Assembly: GCA_963662155.1 (NCBI GenBank)
Contig: OY759273.1
Span: forward strand, 27,997,066 to 28,061,065
From: Lamellibrachia columna
Lineage: Eukaryota > Annelida > Polychaeta > Sabellida > Siboglinidae
Direction: 5' to 3'
Length of the DNA stretch: 64,000 nt
Shown: piece by piece, positions 1 through 11,971 of the stretch
How positions within the stretch are numbered: position 1 is the stretch's first letter
Layout: each line of letters begins with the position of its first letter
Notes under the pieces: model-generated
The model's input: only the letters and a program-made list of their open reading frames with translations
Told to the model about the DNA's origin: nothing
Databases searched by the model: none
Translations under genes and position numbers: made by a program

Positions 1-366
1 ATGGCCCATGGCACGCAATTCTGTTAAGAACATATCAAATGGCTCCCTCCGCTCTGCATTCCAAAATCGGAAAGAATTAACAACGACATTTCCTTTGGGG
101 GCGCAATACCTCTCTAATTTTGTCATAACCTTAGTAGGCAGTAACTTGTCATCGTCGTTTTCCCAGGTGAACTGGTCATACATCTTAATAAACTGTGCTC
201 CTGCACAATTGAGGATTATCGTCGCCTGGGTGTTTGCTGGCTTTTGGTCTTTCTCCGTAGCGGCTTTGTACACTTGAAGTTCTCTTTTCCATCTGTTGAT
301 TGAGTTCGCCAAATTCGGGTCATGAACGTCAAGCTTTGGCGGTGTGTGAAATGAATCATCCCCCAT
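1..366 (-). CDS. Ty3/gypsy-type Gag, N-terminal part (cut by window edge)
   Basis: The minus strand is open from an ATG at 366 to base 1, giving 122 codons without a stop. The product begins MGDDSFHTPPKLDVHD and continues with RWKRELQVYKAA, QATIILNCAG and WNAERREPFDMFLTELRAMG. This is the usual layout of a gypsy Gag capsid start: a short leader, a W-K-R helix, then an R.PFD/E..LTELR segment matching the R.PGE..D.FVT.LR signature. Gag would form the particle that packages element RNA. The rest of the element lies left of the window. No LTR or primer site could be fixed upstream. It may belong to a different copy from the element at 8.6-12.1 kb, whose Gag lacks this N-terminal part. Confidence 0.6.
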   Translation of the reverse strand, partial: MGDDSFHTPPKLDVHDPNLANSINRWKRELQVYKAATEKDQKPANTQATIILNCAGAQFIKMYDQFTWENDDDKLLPTKVMTKLERYCAPKGNVVVNSFRFWNAERREPFDMFLTELRAMGH

Positions 367-794
367 TTTGCCAACCGAAATGTTACTTAGTCTTAGTACT
401 ACCGTACTGTCTACTGGCACTGCCTTAGGCTTGGCCCGGGTAGTCTAGTGCGCTACCAAATAACAGTCTCGTTTCACAGACTCACTTTTTATACCCATTT
501 ATGTTAGGCGTCTAGAGTTCGGTAACGATTCCGCGTTGTTGATGTGCTATGTTGCATAGGGTAGACACAAGGCAATGTATGTCAAAATGCATTTATTACA
601 TGAGAACAGAGAGGCGAGCCGCTGCGTGTAACAGCCGTGGGACAAGTTAGTGTCGCATGCCTTAATGTGTGTCCCAGTATAAAAAGTCAAGTTCATTAGC
701 AATTATAACGTTTCTTTTGCTTCTTGGAATATGTTTCCTACGGTATTCTTAAAAAATGCACAGCACATTTAATCTCTTGAACATGTGATAGGGC

Positions 795-2017
795 AAGGGC
801 TGAGTCCAATGACAAAAAATCAAACCAATTACAATTACTTTCAATTTTTCAGTTCAATTAGAATTACACTTCTAATTTTTTTTAATCAATTACAATTACA
901 CCATTTCAATTACAATTACATTTGTATTATGCAGAACCATTTTTAATGATGCAGCGCGTGTTGCTGATTGTGTGTATAAATAATACGATTGGTAAACAAA
1001 TATAATGGACTTGGTGATGTTTGTACATTTTGTTCAACCGTGACTTCATGATTTCATACACAATTAGCTAGATCAATATTATTGTTCCGTATGAATATAA
1101 TGTGATGTTTGCTTGGTTGATTAATTAATGTTTAATTACGCGGAGTACAGTACAACTATAAACAAAGATCACAAACATTTGAAATCCTAATGAGTCTCTC
1201 CAATCTACTATGCCATTTCAAAGTAATTCTACTCATAAAATGTAACCACAAATAATTCATACCAGTATATTAGTAATGTTCACATCAATATACGTCACGG
1301 GGTTTTGTCTATACCCCCTTGGAGTACACCCCTTCTGTCTACTGTGCTATACCCAAATTGGTTTACTTGGCAGTTGTGCTTTGAGGTTGTACCCTAGTTT
1401 GCCTACCATGAGTTTCTTGCATGGCGTCAAGCCCAGTCAGTATTCTTACATAATGTGGGTTGTAGCTCACTCTCAATTGAGCTTATTTATTGACTTGGGC
1501 GGTGTTAATTACATGATCTAAGCTCTGTATCAACAGAAACCACCACCTGGCCCTTCAATGTGTACACTGTAATAGAAGATTGCAGAATCACATATAATAC
1601 AGACCACAGACCAATTACGGTATACCTTAAAAACAGCTAATGGTGATGCGTTTTGGCATATTTGGAGGCCCTTTGGAAGCCCGGTGTGAAATTTCTGCTG
1701 TCAGATTGCAAATAAATATTGCTTAAAAGGAAGGTCAGAGATATTTTGTTGGTGCACTTGTTATATCTGAATATTCCTTTGATAATATGAGCAGGTCCTG
1801 CAGGTGTTATAACTAAGATCATGATTTTCAATTGGTGGATAGAGTATTTATATTTTTTTAGGTTTTTTCAGGTAGTTTGTTATAAAACATACTTAATTGA
1901 TGCAATTACACAACATATTTCAATTACAATTACAGCAGAATTTCAAAACCATAAGTTAATTACAATTACAGCATTTTGGTGTAATCGATTACAATTACAT
2001 AATTGGACCCGGTCCTA
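795..2017. mobile_element. Non-autonomous hAT-like DNA transposon, 1.2 kb
   Basis: The 8-bp sequence GATAGGGC occurs at 787-794 and again at 2018-2025, exactly bracketing the segment. An 8-bp target duplication is the hallmark of hAT insertion. The ends are imperfect inverted repeats: AAGGGCTGAGTCCAAT on the left, and TAGGACCGGGTCCAAT as the reverse complement of the right end. Just inside both ends lie runs of CAATTACAATTACA (about 825-925 and 1905-1997), typical subterminal repeats for transposase binding. No transposase frame is visible inside, so mobility would depend on an enzyme supplied in trans. Confidence 0.7.
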
Positions 2018-2180
2018 GATAGGGCCTACCTTGTTTTCAGAAAAACGCACCCACAGCAGATACGCCTGTCCTACCACGCTACGACACCAAGGAACTGAAA
2101 AAGGCTGCTTTGCGTCCTTAACGGAAATACCTCTACGTTGACTTCCGCTAGTCGTCGCCACGGAACCGACAACAAACAAA

Positions 2181-5100
2181 ATGGCGGCGCCAGAGCAAAC
2201 CGATTTCAGCAAGCAACCTCCTCCCCACGGCATGGAACCGTATGATGTTGCGTCTCCCGGTGATTTGGGAGCACTCAGCGATGAGCAACAGGAAAAGATG
2301 AATAATTTCAAGGTATAGCAGTCGAAGGTAGAACATTAAAACTGGTTAAGAGAGGCGTAGTAGTGTCGCAAACCTCCTCTAACCCATCAAACGCCACGCA
2401 CGGCATCTATATAGCAAAGGTTTCGATACCATACACGCGAGCAAGAACTGTTACAAATTTTCTTATTTTCCCCGAACAATAAAAGATTGGAATTCATTAC
2501 CAGACACAATAGCCTACGTCACAGAACCACAGCAATTTAAGCAAGCTCTCACACACTTAGTCCCAAACAAACATGACTAAATAGCATGCGCATCCAACCC
2601 TGACTGTTTGACTCCATAGTAGTGTTGGCCAGTATTACTACAAGACAAGAGTGTAGTGGTTAGCACATCCGCTTTACATGCCAGAGACAGTTCTGAATAC
2701 AAGACCCGCACCGGGCATGGGTATGTTAGGCTCCCAACATTGAACCTGTGTATCTCTCATGACTCGGATGATCACGTTAATGTCGGTCCCGTCTCATTTA
2801 ATTGGGGACGTAAAATAACCATTGAGGACGATGTGCACCCTGGCAGTGACCACCCTCAATGCCAGCGTATAAAGATCGGCTTGGCAGTAATGTTCTGAAA
2901 AAAGGCTGGCTAGTTGAATGAGACCTCGAAACACCATACAATTGTAGTATCCACAACATACAGACTAGTCAGTTAATAGAACATTACCGAGTGCTTAAAA
3001 CAAATAGAAACTAGCTACCGTTCAAAACGTAGGTGTCACATCACAAGAATGATGGTGTAGCCAGTGGCAATGCAAGTGGCCCAGTGCCAGTTGCGTAGAC
3101 TCTATAGTAGGTTCTGAAAATATGACCGGTAAAGGCTATTCGCCCAACTGTTGTGCAGATAAAGCTTACGATCTATCTTATCCACCCAACTCTGTTCTGT
3201 CCATTCCTTGATGTTGTCAACTCAACTCTTCTTCTGTCTGCCTCTTATAAATTACGATTAAATTAAGCTTTCTATTCACTGTGTGCCTTGCATAATTGTT
3301 TTGGAGGGGTATGCTGTCGTTGATCTCATGTCAAACATTAACCATCTGTATAAAAATGTATGGAGACTTCATGACAAATCAGAGCAACACTGATCAATCA
3401 CTTTATTAAAGGTCCCTTCTGGATAAAATTTCTGCTTGCCTCGTTTTAGAAACATTAAAAAAAATTTTACTTATGTAATATCGACTATGACATTTATGTG
3501 TTCTTTATTTTTGATGACGTCATTGGACAAATTAATAATTTATGTTTTACAGGATCTGGTCAAAATGTGCAAACTAATAAAATTTTTAGTTGTTGAGATC
3601 TGTAGTGAGTGAATAGTTTAAGTAATGTGTGCAGTTGGTTTAATAAAATAGTGTGTATTTTTTTTAAATCATTGAAATAGTTGACTTCGATTGTTACATC
3701 GGATAACTTGCAAAAGTGTAAAGTGTTATAGTATAAATTATAATATATAGAGTCGGACCAGCTTTGGTCTTCTTTTGGTTGAATTATAAACAAATATTTA
3801 TAGTTTGTTTGTTAGTTTTATAGAAACTAAATAAAAAAAATTACAAATGAGCTAGCATGTCATAGTAGATTGTGGATTGGTTAGATTTTTTTGTAAAATG
3901 AGACTGACATGAGATGAGTGAAAAATTCAAATTGATGAAGGACCTTTAGACCTGTACAAATGTGTTTGCACATGAAACATATCTGGACGTCTTTCAGATA
4001 GAGACAAGGTTGGAGAATGAGAAATACTTGCGGGACCATCCTGAGGTTGAGTGCATGTTGTCCAGCTTTCTTGGGTGAATATGCTTATTAAATCATCTTG
4101 TTCATTTGCTGCAATGCACATTCAGCAGATGGCTGAATATCTGACATTAATTTCAATTGTTAATTAGATTAAATAAATTAATTAAAAATACCCATCCTCT
4201 GTATGGGATAATTTGGTAGAAGGTAATTTGTAATTATTATGTACAATTGTTCACAATGCTAGGCGTGTTTTCTAAGTTTGTTTCAAGCTGCATAGCCATC
4301 CACTGATCAGTTAGAAAAATTATATTGTGCTAAAAGGTGCTACCGAGTCTAAATTTTGGAGCGGGTTGAGTCGTACCCGGTAGAAGCAGAAGATACACAA
4401 ATTCGATAGAGGATGGTTTATGTAACTTGGAACATGCATAATCTTGTGAACAATCTAAGAAAGGTAATTCTAGAAATGATAATTCTACAAAAAGTAATGA
4501 AATAGTGGGATGAATTTTGAAAAAGATGAATGTGTTACATATCCTTTCGGGGGTTGTAAGACCCCCGAAAATGTGGCACCTGGGATACAAAACATCTGGG
4601 ATGAGTATAATTTGCATACACGAGCTCAGTTATATAATATAACGTTACTGGTAGATAGAGAAATATAAGAGAGCATTATGCTTTGTTGTTCAAACTATTT
4701 TCTACTTAGATTGACTCATTTACATGGGTTCTTTTATAACTGAGCCTAGGTTTTCTTCTGATGCCTTCTTAAATCATCTTTCAAAGTTTCTTTATTTTGT
4801 GGCTAAAAAATTATACAATCTGGCCTGGCACTAATCACTAATCATTGATGGTCTTAGTAAAGAATAATAGTTTCAAACACTTATTTTGGGTGACTTTTAT
4901 TTTATGTTTAACTATCAGGTATGTCTTTAAGTGAATGAAGTCTAATGCTGACATTATAAGTATTTTTATTTCAATGTTACTCCTTTAACATTTTTATCTT
5001 GTAAGCTGTGTATATTTAATTTGTTTGTTTTGATTTGTTTTATAAGTGCTTTTGATTTGATGGCATTGTTTGTGTATGTTCCAGTGATGTATTGAAGAAA

Positions 5101-5748
5101 CGACCGGACGATGTGAGAAACTTTGCTGCAGGTTTGTTTTTCGGTTTACTTTTAATATTACAACTCACCCACATTGATTTATTTTTGATTTGATATGCAA
5201 CTTGGCTCTGCTTCATGGACTTTTTTAATAAAATAAGCCTATTTTAATTTACAGATGGTCACTTTCTATTAGTGAGTATATAGGTGTATGATATTAACAA
5301 TAATAAAAATGTAACTTATTTTTCTGGATCATTGGTTTATAAATTGTTGTATATTAAAATACATATGCCCCATGAGGTCACACATGATTAAACTAGTGTG
5401 TCTTCCGCGAGACTGATGCTATGTTATGTTTTGTGGTAGTTCTGTTATTAACACCTCTTGATTGTGTCAGCCGTTTATCACTACTGAATACAGATGTGTA
5501 TGATTAATATAGCTTGTCTATAATTTCAGGTTGACTTGTTGGCGGAAAATATATGAGATAGTGTTGTTGATGAAAAAGAATCATCACAAAAACTATAGTA
5601 GGGAGATTTATTTGCTGCAAGCATAAATTCACCTTTGTCTCGTGTTCCAGAACATTTCACGAATCCGCAACTTCCAGAAGATGTTAAGAAGCAACTGGAT
5701 GAGAAAAATACAAAGATGCGACAAAACAGGGTTCTGCAGAAGTTTTAG
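2181..5748 (+). CDS. RIIAD1: RIIAD1-like protein (RIIa domain-containing 1), 4 exons
   Basis: The exons are 2181-2312, 3998-4074, 5085-5131 and 5651-5748 (TAG). All junctions are GT-AG with consistent phase (0, 2, 1), giving 117 residues. The N-terminus, residues 1-44, starts MAAPEQTDFSKQPP and includes LGALSDEQQEKMNNFK. Exon 2 gives IETRLENEKYLRDHPEVE. Exon 3 gives DVLKKRPDDVRNFAA. Exon 4 gives HFTNPQLPEDVKKQL and a basic tail. This follows the order of the small vertebrate RIIAD1 (about 90 residues): ..IQTRIANEKYLR.., then a KRPD...FAA.YFT.P motif. The RIIa fold dimerises and docks A-kinase anchoring helices, and is common in cilia and sperm tails. The longer N-terminus and tail are the main differences. 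A poly(A) signal lies at 5892-5897. Exon limits were set by eye. Confidence 0.85.
2421..2580 (+). pseudogene. LINE reverse transcriptase C-terminal fragment
   Basis: A frame ending TAA at 2580 reads ASKNCYKFSYFPRTIKDWN followed by SLPDTIAYVTEPQQFKQAL. This is the standard tail of CR1/jockey-group non-LTR retrotransposon ORF2, where ..FFPRTI.DWN.LP.. precedes a short helix and the stop. Stops interrupt the frame further upstream, so this is a 5'-truncated dead copy. It sits in intron 1 of the RIIAD1-like gene in the same orientation. Confidence 0.65.
2645..2930 (+). repeat. tRNA-derived SINE (degraded)
   Basis: The head carries an A-box-like TAGTGGTTAGCACATCC and a B-box-like AGTTCTGAATAC (normally GGTTCGAATCC), about 35 bases apart as in tRNA genes. 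An unrelated body follows. The end, ATGTTCTGAAAAAAGGCTGG, recurs in diverged form near 35755-35780, supporting an interspersed family. It is not a working tRNA, because the acceptor stem does not close. Confidence 0.5.
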
Positions 5749-6076
5749 AACTGACTTGAATACAATGCCATTGAAAATGTATTGGATACAATACAACCAA
5801 AATGGGGTGTAGCCAAATGTCTAAGTGGCTGTAGCATGATAGGTTGCTACTTATATTTGAAGTGGCATCGACACAACATGATGCTGCAAACAATAAAAAT
5901 TTTAGGCTTATGAACAAAATATAGCAGGGTGTTGCAACGTTTTCAAACAGCATCTATGGAACAAGGTGCTGTAGAAGTCTGTGCATGACACTGGTTTAGT
6001 GTTTGGACTTTGGCGTCAATGTTCTGAACTGGTTATTGTAAAATGACAGTCAAAACAATGCCATCAGTACCAATAA

Positions 6077-6131
<55 letters not shown>

Positions 6132-6193
6132 CACAGGCACGCACGCACGCACGCACACAGGCACGCACACACACCACACACAAACACACACAC
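6077..6193. repeat. (ACGC)n / (AC)n microsatellite
   Basis: An ACGC tetranucleotide run passes into AC dinucleotides with CACAGG interruptions. Arrays of the same unit recur across the window. Translations of such arrays are artefacts. Confidence 0.9.
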
Positions 6194-6731
6194 TAATGTA
6201 GATGTACATGCAGTAGTTAATTTATGACCAGTAAATAACAATGTCATTGTCTTTTTTATGTTTGTATGGCTAAGATAAATACTATTTTGTATATAATATA
6301 TATATGTATATATATTTATATAATATACACTATAAACTTACACTAATATAATACAGTTTTTGATCTTGTAACCTCGGAACACCATTTTTCTAGAAGTTGA
6401 TGTAGCAATTTGGAAATTGACCAGTTGACAATTATATGAAATATAATAATTAAGATTGTAATACGACAGTTGCAACAAATTGAAACACATAAATGTTGAT
6501 CGTGTGATGTCTTAATTATATGTACATACATGTATATGTTATTTGGTTCGAGGAATAAAATAAAAGCACACTTTCTGTTGTGTATTGTCCAAAAAGCTAT
6601 TCTGGTTGCAAAATTAAAACCTTGGATCTGGTGGGTTCTCCATACCAAATTCATGAATATATATATTGTTTTTAGACGTTATTATTTACAATTTAGGTTT
6701 CCCGTCGCTATTAATCAATGATTTTCTGCAG

Positions 6732-6841
6732 TTGAATATAATATGAGGAAAGATACACCGTTGGCTCATTACCGTCGCGCAAAATCAGGGATACACTGGG
6801 TGAAGGCACGGTCTAAATTGGAAGAGAAACGCTCTGCGTAG
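6732..6841 (+). CDS. Possible alternative terminal exon of the RIIAD1-like gene
   Basis: A good acceptor (TTTTCTGCAG, ending at 6731) precedes 110 bases open to a TAG. Exon 3 of the RIIAD1-like gene leaves one base (G), and joining it to this segment keeps frame: V, then EYNMRKDTPLAHYRRAKSG and IHWVKARSKLEEKRSA. The peptide is basic and helical-looking. I do not recognise it. It could instead be the last exon of a separate small gene, or a chance frame. No clear poly(A) signal follows. Confidence 0.3.
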
Positions 6842-6849
6842 TGGAATGC

Positions 6850-7800
6850 CTAAGCACGAACATCGCCCTGTTCAGGCCATATATAGAAAAAAGCAGATTA
6901 GGTTTATATTATTCGTAGAGGCGCAGTTTAGCCGAAGTAATACTTATAAATATACCTGACGCACAGTTTTACAGCCTGAAATGTATAATTGTAGTTTTGT
7001 ATAATTGTAGTTTTTTTAGTGATGTTTCACTGTCAGTCACGTTTTTAACGTCATTTCTTGACTTTTAGTGGAAAAACTAAAATACCACGATCTCGCAATA
7101 CCTTTATTTAGCAATAATAATAATATTATGTGAACGATCAGAAAATATATTATATGATATGTACAGAAAACATTATGGCAAAGTACACGACTAAAAGGTA
7201 ATGGAGAAAAGCAACATTTGGCTACCTTTGATTTATGAAAGTAATTCATAAAACGAACGGAAGTTCTTCACCGGAACCTAGACTAATATTCTCGTTTGAT
7301 GTTGCTGTGATGAATTACATGTCAATCAAACATTTTCATAATTACGCAGTGTTCTCACACTTACAATGCGCATTAGTCACAATGAAATGTTTGCCAAAAT
7401 ATGAAAAGTACTTGAAAGGTCAACACGTTATACTTAGTGTGCTACTCAAGATGTATATCACACGGTACTGATTAAAATGGCTAAATTACGACACGTGAAT
7501 CACAAACACATATGCAGATACAAGTATTTTGAAACATACTTCTGATTAATAAATATTCTGAACAAATTAGATGTCGCCTCAACACACACGTGCTTTCCAA
7601 CTTGTCTGACAAACTAAACACCACACAAAATGATAAAATAGTCATAATTGAACACCACGTATGTTATTGTCAGTAGCAATTTCAAATGGCAACATGATAC
7701 CGGCAATTGCGCGGAGTTCACTGACATACAATAATTACTTCCAAAAATATAATTGATAAAAAAAAAACTCACAAAATGTACCGCTGTAACCACTAGCCAA
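6850..7800. other. Gene-poor AT-rich stretch
   Basis: I see no convincing frame, RNA gene or mobile element here. The short open frames are uncompositional and lack splice context. Confidence 0.5.
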
Positions 7801-7843
7801 GCCATATGCCACCTTGTGTTGTATGAGAACAAATACCTCAGTC

Positions 7844-7952
7844 TCATCGCAAGACCACTAGATTTTCCTGCGAAACGTACAACTTTCTGAACACTGATAA
7901 TTTTGTCCACAGCTCCATCTTGTTCAAGTTTATCGATTAAGTGATCATCCAT
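7844..7952 (-). CDS. Possible first coding exon of an unrecognised gene
   Basis: From an ATG at 7952 the minus strand reads MDDHLIDKLEQDGAVDKIIS followed by VQKVVRFAGKSSGLAMRL, then meets a donor-like AG|GTATTT near 7843. The amphipathic composition looks like real protein. No downstream exon or family could be found, and the neighbourhood is transposon-rich, so this could be an element relic. Confidence 0.25.
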
Positions 7953-8108
7953 GTGGATCAGAGGTTAAAAACTCTTCGTTAAATCTCTGAACGTCTGCAA
8001 TACTCGATTTAAGGTTCCACGCATGGAGCAATCACCAATGAGCGAATTACTTCAAGAAGTACATCGTGTAATTTAACTTCGGTTTCATCACGATGAGGTG
8101 ACAAACAT

Positions 8109-8144
8109 GATACACCACGTGGTCACATCCTCACGTGGTGTATC
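8109..8144. repeat. Inverted repeat, 13-bp arms
   Basis: GATACACCACGTG at 8109-8121 is followed after 10 bases by CACGTGGTGTATC at 8132-8144. It could form a hairpin and contains two CACGTG E-box palindromes. It may be a transposon end, but no partner was found. Confidence 0.6.
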
Positions 8145-8592
8145 ACGTGGATCTTCAAGTGGAGGTGTCCAACAGTTGGTCAAGTCAACGTTCAATCCCC
8201 GGTCAGCCAATACGTCACTAATCACAGCAGAGACTTTCGTCGGACTAGTGTAGTGTTCACCACGCCATATGGCCCAGAATTAGAGGTGATAGTCGGTGGT
8301 TAAATTCTTCATGTGGCGACACAACTGTTGTAGCCTGTCTTCCTAGACTTGAGAAGACAAAGTTGCGCAGCCCTTTGATTGTCAAATATTGCACTGTTTC
8401 TCATCCCTGCAAGGTATTCATCGACGTCACCACCCACGATATACGAGGCGAGCGGAGAATCATTGGGGGCGAAAGGTTGATTGACGAGGTCGTTAACAAT
8501 ATCGCATCTCGACGTTTCCGCAGAACGATAAATACCGACGAGACGCAAGCTGATCAGACATATCTTCAAACTGACAGTTACAGTCAGTTTTA

Positions 8593-8739
8593 TGTTGCGG
8601 GAGGACGTTATTTGAGACAAGCCAGTAGTAACACGTTGTCACTCCTTTAATCAGTCCAACCGAGCGCCCCCGTCGCATCGTAAGAAGACTTACAATAACA
8701 CCAGGGTCCAGATCACTGTTATAACTACGTTATACAACA
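8593..8739 (-). repeat. LTR of gypsy element (3' LTR in element sense)
   Basis: This 147-bp segment starts TG and ends CA, and is nearly identical to 11972-12119. The shared core runs from GCGGGAGGACGTTATTTGAG to CAGATCACT.TTATAACTAC. On the element strand it is directly preceded by a purine tract, as a 3' LTR should be. Confidence 0.8.
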
Positions 8740-8752
8740 TCTCCCTTTTTAG
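8740..8752 (-). promoter_or_regulatory. Polypurine tract of the LTR element
   Basis: On the minus strand this reads CTAAAAAGGGAGA and abuts the TG of the 3' LTR. It matches the primer tract used for plus-strand DNA synthesis in LTR retrotransposons. Its position fixes the LTR boundary and the element's orientation. Confidence 0.7.
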
Positions 8753-8903
8753 TAAGGATACGAAATGTCCTTGTAAATTCGAGTCAAATGTTCATTTAAA
8801 TTAAAGAGTTCTTTTCACATTCAGACATATGCACAAATCACATTCTAACATAAAGTGTTCCAATTACACATCATTTTCACATTTTGTAAGATTCTGTGCG
8901 CAC

Positions 8904-11900
8904 TTAACACTCTTCTATATATCTGGTCGGTTTCCTCGTTGCTCTGCCAGACTTCACAGACACAGATGGTTCTGGCACCGACTGTTCATCGTAATGTCCG
9001 ATCACAGGAGGATGTTCATGGTCATCTACCTCAAGCATGCCATCTGGCTGGAGCGAGGTTAGCTGTGTTTCAGTCATGACATCTTGACCTCTGTTCGATG
9101 TGGGTTGGCATAGATTTGGTAGATCCAACCTGCGGATCATTCGCCGGTTACGTCGTACACAGCTTCTCGTTGTCTCGATAAGCACTGATCGAGGTTGCTG
9201 AAGATTTCGAACCACTTTGCCATGTGTCTTCAGATCGGGGACCCATACTCGGTCTCCGGGTGCTATGGTTTCTCCTTCCACGACCCTGTGTCTGCGATTG
9301 TATGTCTGTGCCATCATGTCCCGATATTGTCTCTCCATTTTTCGAGCGATTGTGGAGTCTGGTAATTTCGGAATTAATTCGTCTGGATGGATTGACACTC
9401 TGGTTTTCAATTTCCGTCCCATATTCAGTTGTGCTGGAGAATATCCATTTTGATGCGGAGTGTTCCTGTATGTTAGGAGAGCGAGATACTCATCATCACA
9501 TTTATTCAGGATAGTTTTCACCGTTTGACTGAGGATATTCCGGGGACAATGTGACATGCTCGAATCCCCAAGATTTCGAAAAGTCTTTGAATTCCTCTGA
9601 ATCGAACTGTGGCCCATTGTCCGAAAAGAGAATACCCGGTATTCCCTGACGACTGAACACTTTTTCAGTTTGGACACAGTTTCTCCAGTGTTAACATTTG
9701 TTGACACAATGCAGATTTCGACGTCTCGCGAATAGTAATCAACAGTCAGTGTGACCTTTGTGTGTGAAACATTCTGCACTTACTCTGGATGAAGGTCTGT
9801 GAGGGAATTCTGTTCCCTTCATGGGCTCAATGCGATCGTTACGGTATATGGCACAATTTTTGACCATCTTCTCGATATCTCGCGATATCCCCGGCCACCA
9901 CACGGATGACGCTGCGTTCTCACGGGTTTTCGTGATTCCCTGGTGGCAGTTATGAAGATATATAAGAATGTCAATTCTCAGACTAGGCGGCATCATTGAC
10001 TGACAAGTTGCCTCTTTCCTGCCAGTATTTCACGAAATGTCCTTGCATTTTTCGCTTGTCTTCTGGCCATCCATTTCGGAAGTAATGGAAGACGAGTTTT
10101 AGCACGTCGATTTATTTTTTATTTCTCGTCTGATTTCTTCCAGTCTTTGGTCAGATGCAGGTAGATACAACATAACCGCATTGACGTAGTTTTCTACCTT
10201 CTGATGGAACTCCTCTGTCTGTTGGTCGTTAGTGTGTTTCATGGGGCACGTGACAGTGCATCAGCAATGTACAGGTGTTTCCCTGGAACGTGGTCGATGC
10301 TGAACTTATACTCAGGCGCATCCTGAAACGTTGAATGCGTATAGTAAGTTCGTGCAGAAGCTTCGTTGAGAGTAGAGGAACGAGTGGTTTATGATCCGTC
10401 TCCACCTTCAATTTCATGCCGATGAGAAGGTCAGACCAGTGTTCGAGTGCCCATGTGGTTGCTAACGCCTCTTTGTCGATCTGTGCGTAACGACATTCCG
10501 TCTCGGTCATTGACCTGCTTGCAAATGCAACGGGTCGCATCTCCCTTGAAGACTGTCGTTGTAGTAACACAGCTGCAAGACGGAAACTGCTGGCGTCCGC
10601 CGAGACAACTGTTTCGTTCTCGGTGCCATATATGGCAAGTACTCTTTCAGATGCCAGTTCCGGTTTCAGGTCTTTGAAGGCTTGCTGTTGTGTCTGGCCC
10701 CATAACCATGCATTCGTCTTCTTTAGCAGCTCTCTTAGCGGATGTGTCATCTCTGCTAAGTTCGGGCAGAATTTCATGAGCTGATTTATCATTCCCAGAA
10801 ATCGTCGGTGATCCACATTGTCGGTTGGCTCTGTCATCTCAGCGATCGCTTTCACTTTAGCTGGATCTTTGTGGATTTCATGGTTGTCTATGATCTGTCC
10901 CAGATACGATAGTTTGGTCTGTGAGAAGACGCATTTCTCCAGATTGAGCGTCAGACCACTCTTTGTCAGTGTGTCAAGAACAGCTTTCAGCTTCTGATCA
11001 TGTTCGCGTTGGTCGCGTCCGACAACAATCTCCATCGAGCCCTGACAGTTCACGGTCCATACGCTTCGGGAAATACTCCGGCGCTGAAGATATCCCGAAA
11101 GGAAGACGTCGGAACATGTATCCGCCGTATGGTGTTACGAAAGTTGTCAGCTTAGCACTCTCGTCACTGAGCATGATTTGATGAAATCCTGAGTTTGCAT
11201 TCACTAGTTCGATCACTCCGCAGTCTACCATTCGGTCGATCTCGTCTTTCACCTTTTTCATCAGTGGGAGAGGCACTCTCCTTGGTGTGGCAAGACAGGA
11301 TGGTGTCGCATTCTCTTTCAGTTGAATTTTGTGTTCACCTTGTAGTTTCCCCAAACCTGAAAACAACTTCGGGTATTCGTTTACCATGCTTTGCTTACTC
11401 ATTGGTGGTGAAAGTTCAGCTACATTGAAAGCTTTGATGCTGTATGTACCTGGGAGGTCATGTATGAGACCCAGTTTGCGTATCCCTGGCACTCCTAGTA
11501 GTAGCTTTGACGCACCCTTAACAATGTACACTTGTATCTTGAATAAGTACCATGTTGACGAATCCCACAGTGTCAGTTCTTTTTCCCATAGATGTAATGC
11601 GTATTGCAGTATCCACATCTCTTGTTTACTTTTAGAGTGTGTTTGTCTCGCTGGTCGACAAACTGCGTTGTGCGTTTTGACACGTAGCCTTGTTTACGCT
11701 TGACGTAATCGATGCTTGCGGTTTTCGACTTTCTCAGCTCGCGGTGTGTAGCTTCCTTCACCGAGAGTATTTGGATGGCGTTGTCCAACGATAAGTCTGC
11801 GCCTTCATCGTACAGTTTGAGTTTGGCGCTGTCTTCAGTGCGCGGAAATGTTATTTTGTCTCTCATTGCCTGCTCGTGAAATGCAGGAGGAAACTTGCAC

Positions 11901-11965
11901 TCATTTGCTCTCTCACGCACAGTGTTTACCCATAAATCAATTGTCTGTCCTGGTTCACGTTTCAT
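8904..11965 (-). pseudogene. Ty3/gypsy gag-pol, internally deleted and frameshifted
   Basis: Domains run in order on the minus strand. Gag C-terminal half (11965-11573; MKREPGQTIDLWVNTVRE, ending at a partial zinc knuckle CGYCNTHY). Protease C-terminus only. Reverse transcriptase (11053 region; TPYGGYMFRRLPFGISSAPE and LTLNLEKCVFSQTKLSYLG). RNase H (VETDHKPLVPLLS). Integrase zinc finger (H-H-C-C, around 9960-9840), core (FSDNGPQFDSEEF in a shifted frame) and C-terminal part (DRVWVPDLKTHG). The protease DTGA site, part of the RT palm before NSGFHQI and the YxDD loop are missing. Several frameshifts separate the blocks. The Gag N-terminus and a primer-binding site are absent next to the 5' LTR. 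The copy cannot encode a working replication apparatus. Confidence 0.85.
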
Positions 11966-11971
11966 GTTTTA

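Larger units (their letters stand above)
2313..3997 (+). other. Intron 1 of the RIIAD1-like gene
   Basis: This is a 1.7-kb intron starting GTATAG and ending CTTTCAG. It carries a LINE tail near 2421-2580 and a tRNA-derived SINE near 2645-2930. The remainder, about 2930-3990, is AT-rich with no frame or repeat I could interpret. Confidence 0.7.

Noticed and set aside
8..277. Plus-strand 89-codon frame
   Set aside because: It is the shadow of the minus-strand Gag frame, which has the recognisable motifs.
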